Counted from the first letter of the stretch, positions 1 to 9,637 are shown. The stretch is 34,920 nt of DNA from Gammaproteobacteria bacterium (GCA_019634245.1 JAHQVR010000203.1:1-34920); one strand, 5' to 3'. Numbers and translations are program-made. Notes: generated by a model not told the origin, from the sequence alone.

Positions 1-764
1 GGGTCTCCATCGTTGTTTGTTAACCCGGTATCCGCAACAAAGTAGATATTGGAGTGAAATTTGGCGACGATGGTTTGATCGATGGTGGCGGGTGCGCCAT
101 AGGCTCGCGTCAAAGCGCCACTGGAATTGACCGCTGCACCATGCTCGATAACGATGTTGCCACTGTTGGTGCCCACATTACTGACGCGGAATAAATCACC
201 AAAGTCACAATTACTGATGATCGCGAGATCATTGTTTTGCAGCCCTGGGTCAGGTTCATTACTGTCGAGCACGATATCCCCAGCTGGCGTTGGGCTAATA
301 CCGTCGTTTAATTGGTCGTTAAGAACGCCCCGTGTGGAACCGGCAAATTGCAAGCTCAACACATGAGTAGCGGGAATCGCTGGAGTCGCAGTTGGTTCAG
401 CAAAGCCGATGGGTGGTGCTGGCACCCACGTGTTGGATGTAACAACCACCGACCCGGTGGTAGCCGTATCGCGGATGTTGGCAGTCGGGGCTGCGTTGGC
501 GCGAATTTCCAAAGCGCCGCTATTCACATCCAGACAACCTTGATAGGAAGACATCCGGGCGTCGCGAGCCATTGCGTTCAGTGCGAAGCGCGCGTTTTCC
601 TGAATGTTGGCCATGGCCGTGTTCAGCTCGCTGCTGCGTTTATTACCAGCGAACACCGCAATCATGCCAGCGATTAGAAATAACCCCAGCACCATTGCGA
701 TCATGAGCTCAACCAGCGAAAAACCGGCTGAGCGTTGTACTGGTTTAGTGGAAGCGCGCATCAT
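1..764 (-). CDS. pilW: Type IV pilus minor pilin PilW, second copy (3' end outside the window)
   Basis: A minor pilin that, with FimT, PilV, PilX and PilY1, is thought to prime assembly at the type IV pilus tip in the inner membrane and periplasm. The visible 254 codons begin MMRASTKPVQRSAG, then FSLVELMIAMVLG: a class III prepilin leader cut after Gly, Glu at position 5 of the mature protein and a hydrophobic N-terminal helix. The stretch ENARFALNAMARDARMSS followed by YQGCLDVNSG is typical of PilW. The ATG at 764 overlaps the upstream pilV stop in ATGATG; the next in-frame ATG at 761 is equally possible. It is clearly paralogous to the complete PilW at 8543-9637, which has ESARFAMNSIVSDARMAG and QGCIDINSS at the matching place. 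The gene is open to the window edge, so its C-terminus is unseen. Confidence 0.88.
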   Translation of the reverse strand, partial: MMRASTKPVQRSAGFSLVELMIAMVLGLFLIAGMIAVFAGNKRSSELNTAMANIQENARFALNAMARDARMSSYQGCLDVNSGALEIRANAAPTANIRDTATTGSVVVTSNTWVPAPPIGFAEPTATPAIPATHVLSLQFAGSTRGVLNDQLNDGISPTPAGDIVLDSNEPDPGLQNNDLAIISNCDFGDLFRVSNVGTNSGNIVIEHGAAVNSSGALTRAYGAPATIDQTIVAKFHSNIYFVADTGLTNNDGD

Positions 765-1279
765 TGAGGAATCTCAGTGGCGAGATTGACACTGAGCTGG
801 CGCATGACATCGCCGCCACCATCGCTTTCGCTCCACTCAATGACAATCTGGAAGAAACCACCGCCCAAGGCATTAATAACGCCACGTGCGGCAATAGCGT
901 CTGAACTGGGTAATACCGGTTGAAAATTGGTTACACCATCGGTTAAGTCGTGTAAGTTGGCGCTCCAATCGTATAAATCCTGTTGAGCGATTTCGGCTGC
1001 GTTACACGGGTTGGTACCGCACTGCGGATCGATTAAAACGGCCGAAGTTTCTCTATTGTTATAGGCTCCATCCATCATGCCCTCGGTGTTGGCCCGCATT
1101 CGGTCCATAATTTCCGTGGCCATAAAGTAGGCTTGAGAATGGCTATACGCCGATTGACTGTATTGCATCCCGCGCATTTGCATCTGCGCGGCAGCCAGGA
1201 ATCCGGCGGATATTAATACTAGTGCGATTAGCACTTCAATAATGCCGACACCGCGCTGGGTAGTATGACTCTGGTTCAT
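761..1279 (-). CDS. pilV: Type IV pilus minor pilin PilV, second copy
   Basis: A minor pilin of the PilV family, 172 aa. A ten-residue leader MNQSHTTQRG precedes the mature N-terminus VGIIEVLIALVLISAGF; the prepilin peptidase site is Gly/Val and the Glu at mature position 5 is kept. The stretch AAAQMQMRGMQYSQSAYSHS and the later IMDRMRANTEG match the PilV pattern and recur, with substitutions, in the PilV at 9634-10188. The ATG at 1279 overlaps the fimT stop as ATGA, and the stop overlaps the pilW start the same way, so the three genes are probably translationally coupled. The soluble domain has one Cys pair (CGTNPC). The pilin assignment is firm; the name PilV rests on order and N-terminal similarity. 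Confidence 0.85.
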   Translation of the reverse strand: MNQSHTTQRGVGIIEVLIALVLISAGFLAAAQMQMRGMQYSQSAYSHSQAYFMATEIMDRMRANTEGMMDGAYNNRETSAVLIDPQCGTNPCNAAEIAQQDLYDWSANLHDLTDGVTNFQPVLPSSDAIAARGVINALGGGFFQIVIEWSESDGGGDVMRQLSVNLATEIPQ

Positions 1280-1878
1280 GGGCAGCTCAATTGAACGCCG
1301 AACACGTCGACGGGTATTTCGCTTCCTGCGGTGGTACGGCCGCGGCGCACATCGCCTGTGAGCACCACATTGATGGAGCGTGAAAATTCGTCTCCACGCT
1401 CATCGCACAGAATGAAACTGCCGTTTTGCCAATCGGTGCTGCCATCCGGGGCATAGCGAATAAAGTTACGCGCAGATGCATCGGCCGCTGTACGATCAGA
1501 AGAGGCGTAATTGAACAGTGTATTGCCACAGCTTAACGCGGGTTCTAAGGCCACTATCGTGTCTTGTGGGTTCACGACGGCGGTTGCTTCGTTGGCCACG
1601 CGAACCACATCTCGAAACACCAACAAACCATTGTTCCAATCATTGCCACAGGCAGTATCTGAACCCCTGGGACACACAGTAACTTGCTCGGCACTTTTGA
1701 CCGCTTCCGATCGTGCATACACAAGCGTGCTGACGATCCCGTTATAAGAGGAGCTTGTGCAACTGTTTTTTATCGCACTGAAAAAGCTTGGTACACCGAC
1801 GCCAACCAATATGCTGGCGATGGCCAAAGCTATAATAAGCTCAATGAGTGTGAAACCTTTTTGCGCATGTATACCCAT
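1276..1878 (-). CDS. fimT: FimT/FimU-type (GspH family) minor pilin, second copy
   Basis: A pseudopilin of the GspH/FimT family, 200 aa from the chosen start. The leader MGIHAQKG is followed by FTLIELIIALAIASILVGVG, then the GspH/FimT hallmarks YARSEAVKSAEQVTVC and, near it, CGNDWNNGLLVFRD. The C-terminus has the usual late Cys (QLSCP). The reading frame extends upstream to 1971, but that start would put 39 residues before the cleavage site, so the ATG at 1878 is preferred; no clear Shine-Dalgarno sequence precedes either. It is a paralog of the protein at 10188-10814. A gap of 164 bases separates it from pilE, so the second cassette may have its own promoter. P. aeruginosa calls the gene at this operon position fimU. 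Confidence 0.82.
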   Translation of the reverse strand: MGIHAQKGFTLIELIIALAIASILVGVGVPSFFSAIKNSCTSSSYNGIVSTLVYARSEAVKSAEQVTVCPRGSDTACGNDWNNGLLVFRDVVRVANEATAVVNPQDTIVALEPALSCGNTLFNYASSDRTAADASARNFIRYAPDGSTDWQNGSFILCDERGDEFSRSINVVLTGDVRRGRTTAGSEIPVDVFGVQLSCP

Positions 1879-2042
1879 GATCTGGGTATCGGCCAGATTT
1901 GAATGAAATGAAATAGTAGTTTGAGGGACTGTGACGAGGCCGCAATAAACTCCGTGCGGCTTAGTACACAAAACCGGTCATTATTAGACAATCCATTGTC
2001 ATAAGTATGCTCTTTACTTAAGTAGTGGTGCGTGTTTCGAAG

Positions 2043-2507
2043 CTACCAGCACACATCACCGGCCGTTGCACCACTGCGAACGCCAAGGTGATTGATAGAA
2101 ATGGTGGCACACGCTGTGTCGCCAGCTTGAGCACCTTTGGCGGTAGCCACAATCGTAAAGGTTGTCGCTGTGGGCGCCGGATTAAGCGCCAGGTCATAGT
2201 GTGCTTCTGGCGATTCCGCATCCGTGGCGCTTAGCGCGCACCCGGAATAGTTAAAGCGCGTGGTCTTGCATCGCTCCATGGCTTGCACCGCATTGAGTAA
2301 AGCCAATTGACCATCGGAGCGGCGAGTCTTACTAATATGACTTTGATAAGACGGGTAGGCCACTGCAGCCAGGATGCCTATGATAGCAATCACAATTAAC
2401 AACTCGATCATCGTGAAGCCTTTAACCTTCGCCAAAGCTCGGGCTGGACGACCATACTGACTACGCCGTTTTCTATCGTGTTTGCCAGACTTCACAGTGC
2501 GTACCAC
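2043..2507 (-). CDS. pilE: Type IV pilin-like protein PilE
   Basis: A PilE-type minor pilin, 154 aa from the GTG at 2507. The mature N-terminus [20 protein letters not shown] and the following [20 protein letters not shown] are classic for PilE/PilA. Paired Cys residues ([11 protein letters not shown], and a later pair near the C-terminus) suggest a disulfide-bonded pilin head. The leader is about 30 residues and basic, much longer than the usual 6-10. Alternatives are the GTG at 2495, with GGAG about 11 bases upstream, or a TTG close to the cleavage site. It lies 109 bases after pilY1, matching the P. aeruginosa order pilX-pilY1-pilE (a small pilY2 sits between in that species, and I see no equivalent here). 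Confidence 0.87.
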   Translation of the reverse strand: MVRTVKSGKHDRKRRSQYGRPARALAKVKGFTMIELLIVIAIIGILAAVAYPSYQSHISKTRRSDGQLALLNAVQAMERCKTTRFNYSGCALSATDAESPEAHYDLALNPAPTATTFTIVATAKGAQAGDTACATISINHLGVRSGATAGDVCW

Positions 2508-2616
2508 TCCAGATGAATCGTTTCAATTCGGTATATCGACCTTCTCACCCTCGAGCTTGTTTGCTATCACTCGACTTTGTGAACTGAATAACAAAGTATT
2601 TACCTCTGAAAAGCGA

Positions 2617-5600
2617 TTAATCCTCCAGGACCTCTGCCCAGAATGTGCGTTGACGCAATTCTCCAATATCGATTTCATCGACGGTTTCTGTTCCCACCAC
2701 AACGGTGGCATCTCCCGCTTCTGGAAACAGCACTGTGGTATCCGGTGGTATGCCCGCGTGGTCCAGTTCTTCTTTACGGTCGCTGGCGGTTAGCGTGCCT
2801 CCGGATTCGTCAAAATCCACAACCGGATCACCGTTGCGTAAATCTAAGGCGTAGAGCCCACCTGAACCAACAGCTGCTGAGCAGGCCGATGATGCGGAAG
2901 CGGGTTGATAGGAAGTGAACAGCACCTGGTTGTCCACAGTGATACTACTGGTTAGCACTTTTTCACCGTTAGTGCCTAATCGGATCATCCAACCGGCATC
3001 GGTATCAGAAACTGTATTGCCTACTGAGTAGGTTACGTCGATCAAGTCTGATTCGGTGACCGGATTGGGATAGGAAATGGTACCGTCCGTGCCAACAGGG
3101 GCGCCGTATACCTGCGACATGCGAAAGCTATAGAACCGATCCTCAGTGAATCGGTTTAACGGATGCGCTCGCCAACCTGAGCCTATCGAGATGGCCAATT
3201 GCTGTGTACCATTGGTACTAACCACTGATACGTCGGGTGGGTAATAAAACTTTCTGGCGTTTAAGGCATCATCACTGGCCAGTTGTGCCACGACACTACC
3301 CGTAATTCGATTGTCCAACGATTCAGTGGAGCTGGGGTCGTTGTCGATATCAAAGCGCCAGACTTGGCCTCCCATATCTCCGACATACAGCTGATCGGCC
3401 ATACCATCAAAATTTATATCAATCACCTTAACCTCTGAGGGCATCGAGTAATTCATATCAGGGTGGTCATTTCGGTTGGTTTGCCACAGCTCTGCACCCG
3501 TATGGGCATCGATAATAAAAATACCGCGGCCGACCCCATCAGTGGCTCGATCGGTCCCTGCCGTTGGATCTGCATTTGCGGGTGGATCTTGGTTGGGGTC
3601 ATAGCCAGCGGCGAAGACGAGTACATCGCGTTCGACGCCACCTTCCATGATTTTTGATTTAACGGGCTTCGACCAAGTCTGTCCTAGTTCCTGAAAATCA
3701 CCATCAGCAGTGGTGGGGTCAGTGTCGACGGTGGTTGAGCTTCCGGCGAGCCGCCACAAAAATTTAGGGTTGTTGTAGTCGCTGATGTCTAACGCGAAAT
3801 AGTCGCTGCCACCGCGCCGCATTCCCACAACGAGGTAGGCCTTTTCAGTGCCGTCGACAATTCCATTGTGGTTGGTGTCTTCAACCCAAGTCGTGATTCC
3901 ACCATCTAAGCCATAAGGTCGATTTAGCGTAGGTGCATTGTTATAAAACGCATCGAGATTTTTTAGCAGCTCTTTTGGAATAAAGGCAAATTCTTCTTCA
4001 CCGGTTTCGTGGTCGAATGCGTGCAAGAAACCTTCATTGGTGGCTACATAGAGCACACTTTTATCACCGGCATAGTTCACGAGCAATGGACGTGAGTGCA
4101 TCGGATCACCCATTTCACCTCGAGCTTCATCGGTATTGCTATCGCCGTCAAAGTCGTTTACATCTTGCCCATGTGCCCAATTGATCAGCGTATCAGTGTA
4201 GTTAGTATCAGCGGCTTTTAAAGGCGGCAAATCAAACCACGCCAAATCAATCGCTGTGTTATACGGTAACAACTCGTTCTCCAACTGATTCAATTGTGCA
4301 TTTAAGCCAGTGTAGGTGTACACCTTTCGGCTTAAGTGCGAGACACCGTCGTGTTCGATCTGCTCAGCTGCACCACCGAGAACAACGCTGGATCCATCGG
4401 TGACATTCGACCAGTAGCTTTTTGACGTCGGGTAGAATTCACCGGTATTGTCATCGATCGCGGGTTGATCATTGACATCGTGAATGACGGCGTTCTGCCC
4501 CGTTTCACTGTGCAACTTGTAGCGCTTTACGTTGCCGCTCCAACGCGCTGTGGATTCAGGTTTAAATAGTGAAAAGTACACATCATCGCGATTTTTTAAT
4601 CTGTTAAATTGATTTACCGTCGCGGATGGCGCCACAAAGGTAGTATCGAGTTTGCTCACATTGATAAAGATGTTCTTGAACGCGGTCAGCAGTTGGGCTG
4701 CAGAGCTTGCAGGATAGAAGGATCCTTTGCCTTCAGTGGCAATATCTTTTAGAAATTGCGGTTCGCTCAAATTAAACCCGATGGTGTGGGTTTTAACAAT
4801 TTGTTCACCAGGGACACCTGGGGCCAAATCGTTGTTCGCCATCCAATAAGCCAGTTCCCGACCGCAGAGTTCATCAGAATCTGTAGTGGCTGCACAGCCA
4901 AGCCCTGTTTTACCTTGGACTTGTGCTACTGCTTCGTTACTGGTGGGTTCACCGTCGGTAAGTAATACGATGTGATTGGTTTGACACTGGCCTTCGATGG
5001 GGCTGATGTACGTCGGTGAAGTGCCCCCGCTAGGTATGATCGTTTCAGTACGACAATCAGGATTGTCCAGGTTCGCGTCGGTGCAGGTACCGGGCCTCGA
5101 CACGGTTCCACCGGTATAAGAAAAAGGGTGGCTGACACGATGGTAGCGGTCGTTCCAACCTTGTGCGCCCCGTTTTAATCCGTACTCTACATTGCCATCA
5201 GTGAAATATTGAGAGGCTTCGTAGTAAGCTTCTACGATCGGTGTGCCGCCTTGGGCTACCAGTGCGTTTATTTGATTTTTCAGATTTTCTCTGAATATAG
5301 TGCCCGGTTGTTCACGCAATTCCTGGAAATAAATCACCAATCGGGCAGACACAGCTTCGCCGGCACTAATGGATGAGAACGATACTTCATCAAAACTATC
5401 GGCGACGAGTTTGAACATCATGTCGTTGCCTGCCGCCCATCCTGCCCGGTTGGTAACGGCTGTGATCAAATTTGTCAGATCAGAAGTAAAGACTGATTGG
5501 CCGGCCGTAATGGGCTGCAAGACCCAACTTTCCGTGTTCGGAGCATAAGGTCTTAAATAAATATCTCCGTTATTAGCGTAAAACTGATTGGCAGAATCGA

Positions 5601-8085
5601 CATCCTCAATGGATATAGTGAACGATTCAGTGCTGGGTACATCCAGATCAACGGTGAGTTCAATGGCTGCGCTGACCACCACCGCCCCTTGAGGGACTTG
5701 AACACCACGGAACCGCAAGCCAATCATTTGTTTTGAGGTCACTGCACCGCTGTTGTCTACTGTTGACAGGGAGTTTCCACCCACGGTGACAGCGCCAGGT
5801 CCTGCGGAGGCAATTTCAACTGCGTCATCGGCATCATCAGACACTGAGGTGATGACCGCGCTGGTTGAACAGTAGTTACCCACCGGTACGGAGGACGGTT
5901 CGTAGGTGATGTTGAGTCGAGGAGCGCTAACCGGATTTTGATCGTAGGAAACCACTTCCCTGGCTCCCGTGCCATTTAAAAACAGGTGCATGGGATTACC
6001 ACCACACCAGTCCGATCGAGATACGACTTCCTGCACAATCGTTGTGATGTCGGTTGAATCATAGTCAGTACCAACGGTGTCAAAGGTAGGTACTGTCCAT
6101 ACTTCTCGAGACGTTGTTTGCGTACGTGTGCTTAAATCAAACGGTGCTCCGGTGAAGGCTGTAGGTGTACCAATATCTTCTGCACTGATATCTAGGGTGG
6201 TGGGATCCACAGTGGCTGAATGGGAGGTAAACGATAAGTGTGCACTTTTAATCTGAGCACCGGGAGGCACGTGCACCTTAACGAACCGGATTCCGGTGGT
6301 GTGCGGTTCTGGCAATGGTCCAGTATCGGGTGCCGGTTCTTCCCAGGTCACGTTCAATACCGGTTTGATTGTGCCCGTTGAGGTTAAGGCCAAAAGTGAG
6401 TTCTCCGGAACATTGTCGTACGGGGTGGGTGCTGACAAAAGCAACGACACACTCGAGCCGACATCCCAGTTTGCAAGCTCAATCAACTCGTTTAAAACGG
6501 GTGTCAATGCCGGACTGGTCAGTGGTCCGGTGGTTGTGGTTGGAACCGAGTTCCAAGCGACAAAGTTTGTGGTGTAGGTACGACCATCCAAGGCGGTACC
6601 GGTGTAGGCCTCAGGGGCTTCGGTTTTTTCCGCACTAAGATTCAGAGTGAGTGAAAAGGGTCCAGCAGCGGGTGGAAGCGTGCCCCCGCTGGGTGTTGCC
6701 AAAGGATCATCAAAAACCCAATTAGAGACTGGGTCCTCGACGGCCGCTGGGTCGGTTTCGAACACCAACTCGGCGGATGTGATGGTGGCTTCTTTGGGGA
6801 TCTGTAAGCCATCAAACCTTAAAGCGAGCTGTCGTGGGAGATTGCCCGCGCCGGCATGAAACAATCGACTCGCAGCATTGGTGTAATTTCGGCTTATTTC
6901 ACCGGTGAGTTCATCTACGATTTGATCCAGATGAGCAGAAGCGGTGTAACTCTCACTGTTCGTAATGGTGGCAGGCGCCGTGGCCTCCACATACTCGACG
7001 ACCAATTTGGGGCGGAAAGTGGCGGGTCCCGTCGCACCATGAATGCTACGGACATGAGCAGCGGAATTTATTTGTGTATCCACAGGGTCTAACAGGATCG
7101 ATAAGTCTCCACCGGCAGCGTTCCAGGTGGGAAGGCTGATCACTTCCTCTAACAGTTCACTTAAATCGGGCGTGGTCAGCGTGGTGGCCGAGCCAGTGGT
7201 AGCGGGCAATGCAATGTCTGGCCAGGACACCACTTTGCTAGCAGAGTTGACTGGATCTACCCGTGTGAACAAGGTACTCCAACCCGCTTCTGAATTGTCT
7301 TGATAACCCACTGGGGAACCGGTGGCCTCGGCCAGTATATAAGTGCCTACTGTTCCAGCGTTAAGCGCACCATTCTTCGCACTGAATTCGATGTAGGCTG
7401 AATTGATCGTAGAACCGGCAGGAATGGTCAAATTGCCGAACATATAGCCCAACCGCACGGTATCGGCTAGTGGGTTGTGAAACCACTCTGATAGAGGTTG
7501 ATCATGGCTTTCCAGCCAACTGTCATCAAGCGTCACATGACCTTCCGCGTAGTCAGCGGTGGCTTCAAACTCTGCGGTAATCGGTGGATTTGCCGTCGCA
7601 GCAGCTTCCGGAATTACATCTCCCAACGTAAGATAGTTTTGGATAAGCGTGACATCTCCGGTCGCATCGTTTTCCATGGCGTCGTGGGAGGCAGAACCGG
7701 GTCGAGCGATTACCACTTCATCGGGACAACCTGTTTCCGGACAATACTCGGAACTATCACTTTCTAAATAACCTACTGGGTAGCGAATTGATCCGCCTTG
7801 TTTCCACCCTGAAAAGCCCATCATGCCCACATTAAAACTGCTGGACTGATCAAGTATCAATCCCATAGCGTGTTTTAGTTTGTCCATGCGACTGGTGCTA
7901 CTACCGTCTGTACTGTTCATGGATCCGGAAGTATCCAATATGAACAAGATATTCGGATTGGTGTTAAACGCCTCATCGCTTTGGCCGAAAAACACCTCGG
8001 TGTCATCTGCGTGGGCAACGGGTAGGCCAACGATCAATGCGAGAACAATTCCGGCTAACCGGGATAGGTAGTGTCGTGTTTTCAT
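2617..8085 (-). CDS. pilY1: PilY1, pilus tip adhesin/assembly factor with four extra repeats inside its von Willebrand A domain
   Basis: A secreted pilus-tip protein that controls pilus extension and retraction and surface adhesion. The 1822 aa begin with a signal peptide ending near VAHA/DDTE (residue 26). A von Willebrand A domain starts at NILFILDTSGSM (MIDAS residues D51, S53, S55) and resumes at about residue 930, with LLTDGEPT at 1041-1048. Between these, residues about 205-922 form four tandem repeats, each with an I/LRF...IP.GA.I.SA.L.F start and a P.L.V.Y end. The C-terminal PilY1 beta-propeller begins around DPMHSRPLLVNYAG (1327). Two calcium-loop candidates are visible: D1403-D1411 (DTNHNGIVD) and D1556-D1564 (DINFDGMAD), the latter just before LYVGDMGGQVWRFDID as in P. 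aeruginosa PilY1. That protein is about 1160 aa, so this one is greatly enlarged. Its ATG overlaps the pilX stop as TAATG. Confidence 0.93.
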   Translation of the reverse strand: MKTRHYLSRLAGIVLALIVGLPVAHADDTEVFFGQSDEAFNTNPNILFILDTSGSMNSTDGSSTSRMDKLKHAMGLILDQSSSFNVGMMGFSGWKQGGSIRYPVGYLESDSSEYCPETGCPDEVVIARPGSASHDAMENDATGDVTLIQNYLTLGDVIPEAAATANPPITAEFEATADYAEGHVTLDDSWLESHDQPLSEWFHNPLADTVRLGYMFGNLTIPAGSTINSAYIEFSAKNGALNAGTVGTYILAEATGSPVGYQDNSEAGWSTLFTRVDPVNSASKVVSWPDIALPATTGSATTLTTPDLSELLEEVISLPTWNAAGGDLSILLDPVDTQINSAAHVRSIHGATGPATFRPKLVVEYVEATAPATITNSESYTASAHLDQIVDELTGEISRNYTNAASRLFHAGAGNLPRQLALRFDGLQIPKEATITSAELVFETDPAAVEDPVSNWVFDDPLATPSGGTLPPAAGPFSLTLNLSAEKTEAPEAYTGTALDGRTYTTNFVAWNSVPTTTTGPLTSPALTPVLNELIELANWDVGSSVSLLLSAPTPYDNVPENSLLALTSTGTIKPVLNVTWEEPAPDTGPLPEPHTTGIRFVKVHVPPGAQIKSAHLSFTSHSATVDPTTLDISAEDIGTPTAFTGAPFDLSTRTQTTSREVWTVPTFDTVGTDYDSTDITTIVQEVVSRSDWCGGNPMHLFLNGTGAREVVSYDQNPVSAPRLNITYEPSSVPVGNYCSTSAVITSVSDDADDAVEIASAGPGAVTVGGNSLSTVDNSGAVTSKQMIGLRFRGVQVPQGAVVVSAAIELTVDLDVPSTESFTISIEDVDSANQFYANNGDIYLRPYAPNTESWVLQPITAGQSVFTSDLTNLITAVTNRAGWAAGNDMMFKLVADSFDEVSFSSISAGEAVSARLVIYFQELREQPGTIFRENLKNQINALVAQGGTPIVEAYYEASQYFTDGNVEYGLKRGAQGWNDRYHRVSHPFSYTGGTVSRPGTCTDANLDNPDCRTETIIPSGGTSPTYISPIEGQCQTNHIVLLTDGEPTSNEAVAQVQGKTGLGCAATTDSDELCGRELAYWMANNDLAPGVPGEQIVKTHTIGFNLSEPQFLKDIATEGKGSFYPASSAAQLLTAFKNIFINVSKLDTTFVAPSATVNQFNRLKNRDDVYFSLFKPESTARWSGNVKRYKLHSETGQNAVIHDVNDQPAIDDNTGEFYPTSKSYWSNVTDGSSVVLGGAAEQIEHDGVSHLSRKVYTYTGLNAQLNQLENELLPYNTAIDLAWFDLPPLKAADTNYTDTLINWAHGQDVNDFDGDSNTDEARGEMGDPMHSRPLLVNYAGDKSVLYVATNEGFLHAFDHETGEEEFAFIPKELLKNLDAFYNNAPTLNRPYGLDGGITTWVEDTNHNGIVDGTEKAYLVVGMRRGGSDYFALDISDYNNPKFLWRLAGSSTTVDTDPTTADGDFQELGQTWSKPVKSKIMEGGVERDVLVFAAGYDPNQDPPANADPTAGTDRATDGVGRGIFIIDAHTGAELWQTNRNDHPDMNYSMPSEVKVIDINFDGMADQLYVGDMGGQVWRFDIDNDPSSTESLDNRITGSVVAQLASDDALNARKFYYPPDVSVVSTNGTQQLAISIGSGWRAHPLNRFTEDRFYSFRMSQVYGAPVGTDGTISYPNPVTESDLIDVTYSVGNTVSDTDAGWMIRLGTNGEKVLTSSITVDNQVLFTSYQPASASSACSAAVGSGGLYALDLRNGDPVVDFDESGGTLTASDRKEELDHAGIPPDTTVLFPEAGDATVVVGTETVDEIDIGELRQRTFWAEVLED

Positions 8086-8546
8086 TAGCAGCTTCCGCCA
8101 GTGTCACTCGCGCCGATTAACACGACACCTTGAGAGACTGTGGATTGAGTATCGGCATCGGTCAGGTTGGACGTGCCTGTCACAATAAAACGTCGTGCTG
8201 TAATTGGGCCACCCAAAGAGTTGCCGGGAACTATAGCCTGGCCACCGTATTCGATTTCTGAGTGGGTTTCTTGGTTCGTCACCTGCTGGAGTTCCGCAAC
8301 CTGTGTTGTTGCTTTGGGTTGGCAGATCATCGTTTCTAGCGCATTCGGTGTTGCTAGAGCCCGATCGGTTGAGGATTCAGCAGCCTGGAAAGTGAGATCT
8401 TTCATAATGGCATTGGTGGCCAATTGATTTTCAACACTGGCGTTTTGCATCGAGGTGATACCGATGATCGACAATAGAAAGATCAGTACCATGGACACCA
8501 GTAGGGCGGCACCCCGTTCGCGATTGTGGGCGATAGCAGGCTTCAT
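8085..8546 (-). CDS. pilX: Type IV pilus minor pilin PilX
   Basis: A minor pilin of the PilX family, 153 aa. The leader MKPAIAHNRERG is followed by AALLVSMVLIFLLSIIGITS, the PilX N-terminal pattern, in which the usual mature Phe and Glu5 are not conserved. MQNASVENQLATNAIMKD followed by LTFQAAESS also fits PilX_N. The soluble part has one mid-protein Cys (MICQPK) and a C-terminal Cys (GGSC), as expected for the C-terminal disulfide of this family. Its ATG overlaps the pilW stop (ATGA) and its stop overlaps the pilY1 start by one base. A pilin without Glu5 is placed in some type II and type IV systems at the very tip of the complex, next to PilY1, which agrees with the gene order. Confidence 0.88.
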   Translation of the reverse strand: MKPAIAHNRERGAALLVSMVLIFLLSIIGITSMQNASVENQLATNAIMKDLTFQAAESSTDRALATPNALETMICQPKATTQVAELQQVTNQETHSEIEYGGQAIVPGNSLGGPITARRFIVTGTSNLTDADTQSTVSQGVVLIGASDTGGSC

Positions 8547-9637
8547 CGTCGGTTCCGGATGCTAACGGTGTTGTTGTAAGCCAAACGCAATCGCCGATCG
8601 GTTTTGTATTGCGTGGCTAAGTTGGGCGTGCCGTTGGTGGCTTCGAGTTTTTCACCTGCGAGAAAGTAAGTTCGGGTATCGTCATCTTGAGCCACTTCGT
8701 CGAACGATTGCATCAGAAAACCAATCTGCACCGCTTCAACATGGCCGGGAATTCCAGCAGAGTCTTGAGGTTCTACGAAAGTAAGATCGGGCCCAGCATC
8801 TGGATCGCGAAAGCCGAGCTTTACTTTCAAGTTGCTTACCCCTTCCACCATTTCAATGGGAGGGTTGCTGTAGGGTAGCGTTTGTCGGTACAGAGCCGTG
8901 ACCGCAGCACCATTGGAGTCGGTCCTACCGGTATCACCCACATAATAGATATTCGCCTCGAACCTCATCACTCGAGCTCGGTTCACAGCGCCAGCTGCGC
9001 CAAAGGGAGCCGACAAACGGTTATCACCTCGGTTCTTTGCGGCGGCGTGGAGTAGTGACGAACCAGCGGCACCGGTAATTTCAAAAAGATCTGCTACTTG
9101 GCAATTGGACACTATTGCCAGATCTCCCACGGTAAGTCCGCTGTCAGCATTGTCCAGCACTAAAGGGTCCGCAACTGTACCCATAGGTTGAATGGTGAAG
9201 GTTTCTGGTGAACCGTATTGCAGAGAGATGGCATGTGTCCCAATCACAGGAGCGCCGTTTCCGGTAGGAATGGTGAAACCGAGGGGTGCGTCCGGTGTCC
9301 AAGAGTTTGCGGATGTCACTTCAGAAGCGCTAACGGCGCTATCAAAGAAATTATCAGTGGGGGCTGCGTCTGCGCGAATAATGGCTGAGGAAGAGTTGAT
9401 ATCGATACAGCCTTGATGACCTGCCATGCGTGCATCGCTGACAATACTGTTCATGGCAAAGCGTGCGCTTTCTTGTAGGCCTGACAAAGCGGTATTGAAA
9501 TCAGCACTTTTTTTCGAACCGAGAAATACTGACAGCACTCCGGCGATCAGCACGAGTCCCAGTGTGATGGAGATCATCAGCTCAACAAGCGACAAACCCC
9601 GTTGCGAGTGTTTAGTTTGACGTGAGTAAGGCATCAT
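8543..9637 (-). CDS. pilW: Type IV pilus minor pilin PilW
   Basis: A complete PilW-type minor pilin, 364 aa. The leader MMPYSRQTKHSQRG precedes LSLVELMISITLGLVLIAGV; here the first mature residue is Leu rather than Phe, with Glu5 kept. Further family features are LQESARFAMNSIVSDARMAG and a nearby QGCIDINSS. The long C-terminal region contains LKVKLGFRDPDAG and a Tyr-Lys-Thr-Asp-Arg-Arg ending (RLRLAYNNTVSIRNRR), as in other PilW proteins. The ATGATG start overlaps the pilV stop, and the stop overlaps the pilX start. The partial gene at 1-764 is its paralog and matches it along the visible length. Confidence 0.9.
   Translation of the reverse strand: MMPYSRQTKHSQRGLSLVELMISITLGLVLIAGVLSVFLGSKKSADFNTALSGLQESARFAMNSIVSDARMAGHQGCIDINSSSAIIRADAAPTDNFFDSAVSASEVTSANSWTPDAPLGFTIPTGNGAPVIGTHAISLQYGSPETFTIQPMGTVADPLVLDNADSGLTVGDLAIVSNCQVADLFEITGAAGSSLLHAAAKNRGDNRLSAPFGAAGAVNRARVMRFEANIYYVGDTGRTDSNGAAVTALYRQTLPYSNPPIEMVEGVSNLKVKLGFRDPDAGPDLTFVEPQDSAGIPGHVEAVQIGFLMQSFDEVAQDDDTRTYFLAGEKLEATNGTPNLATQYKTDRRLRLAYNNTVSIRNRR

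Noticed and set aside
1987..2000. Inverted repeat GACAATCCATTGTC between pilE and the second fimT
   Set aside because: Six-base arms with a two-base centre and no T-run; too short to call a terminator or an operator.
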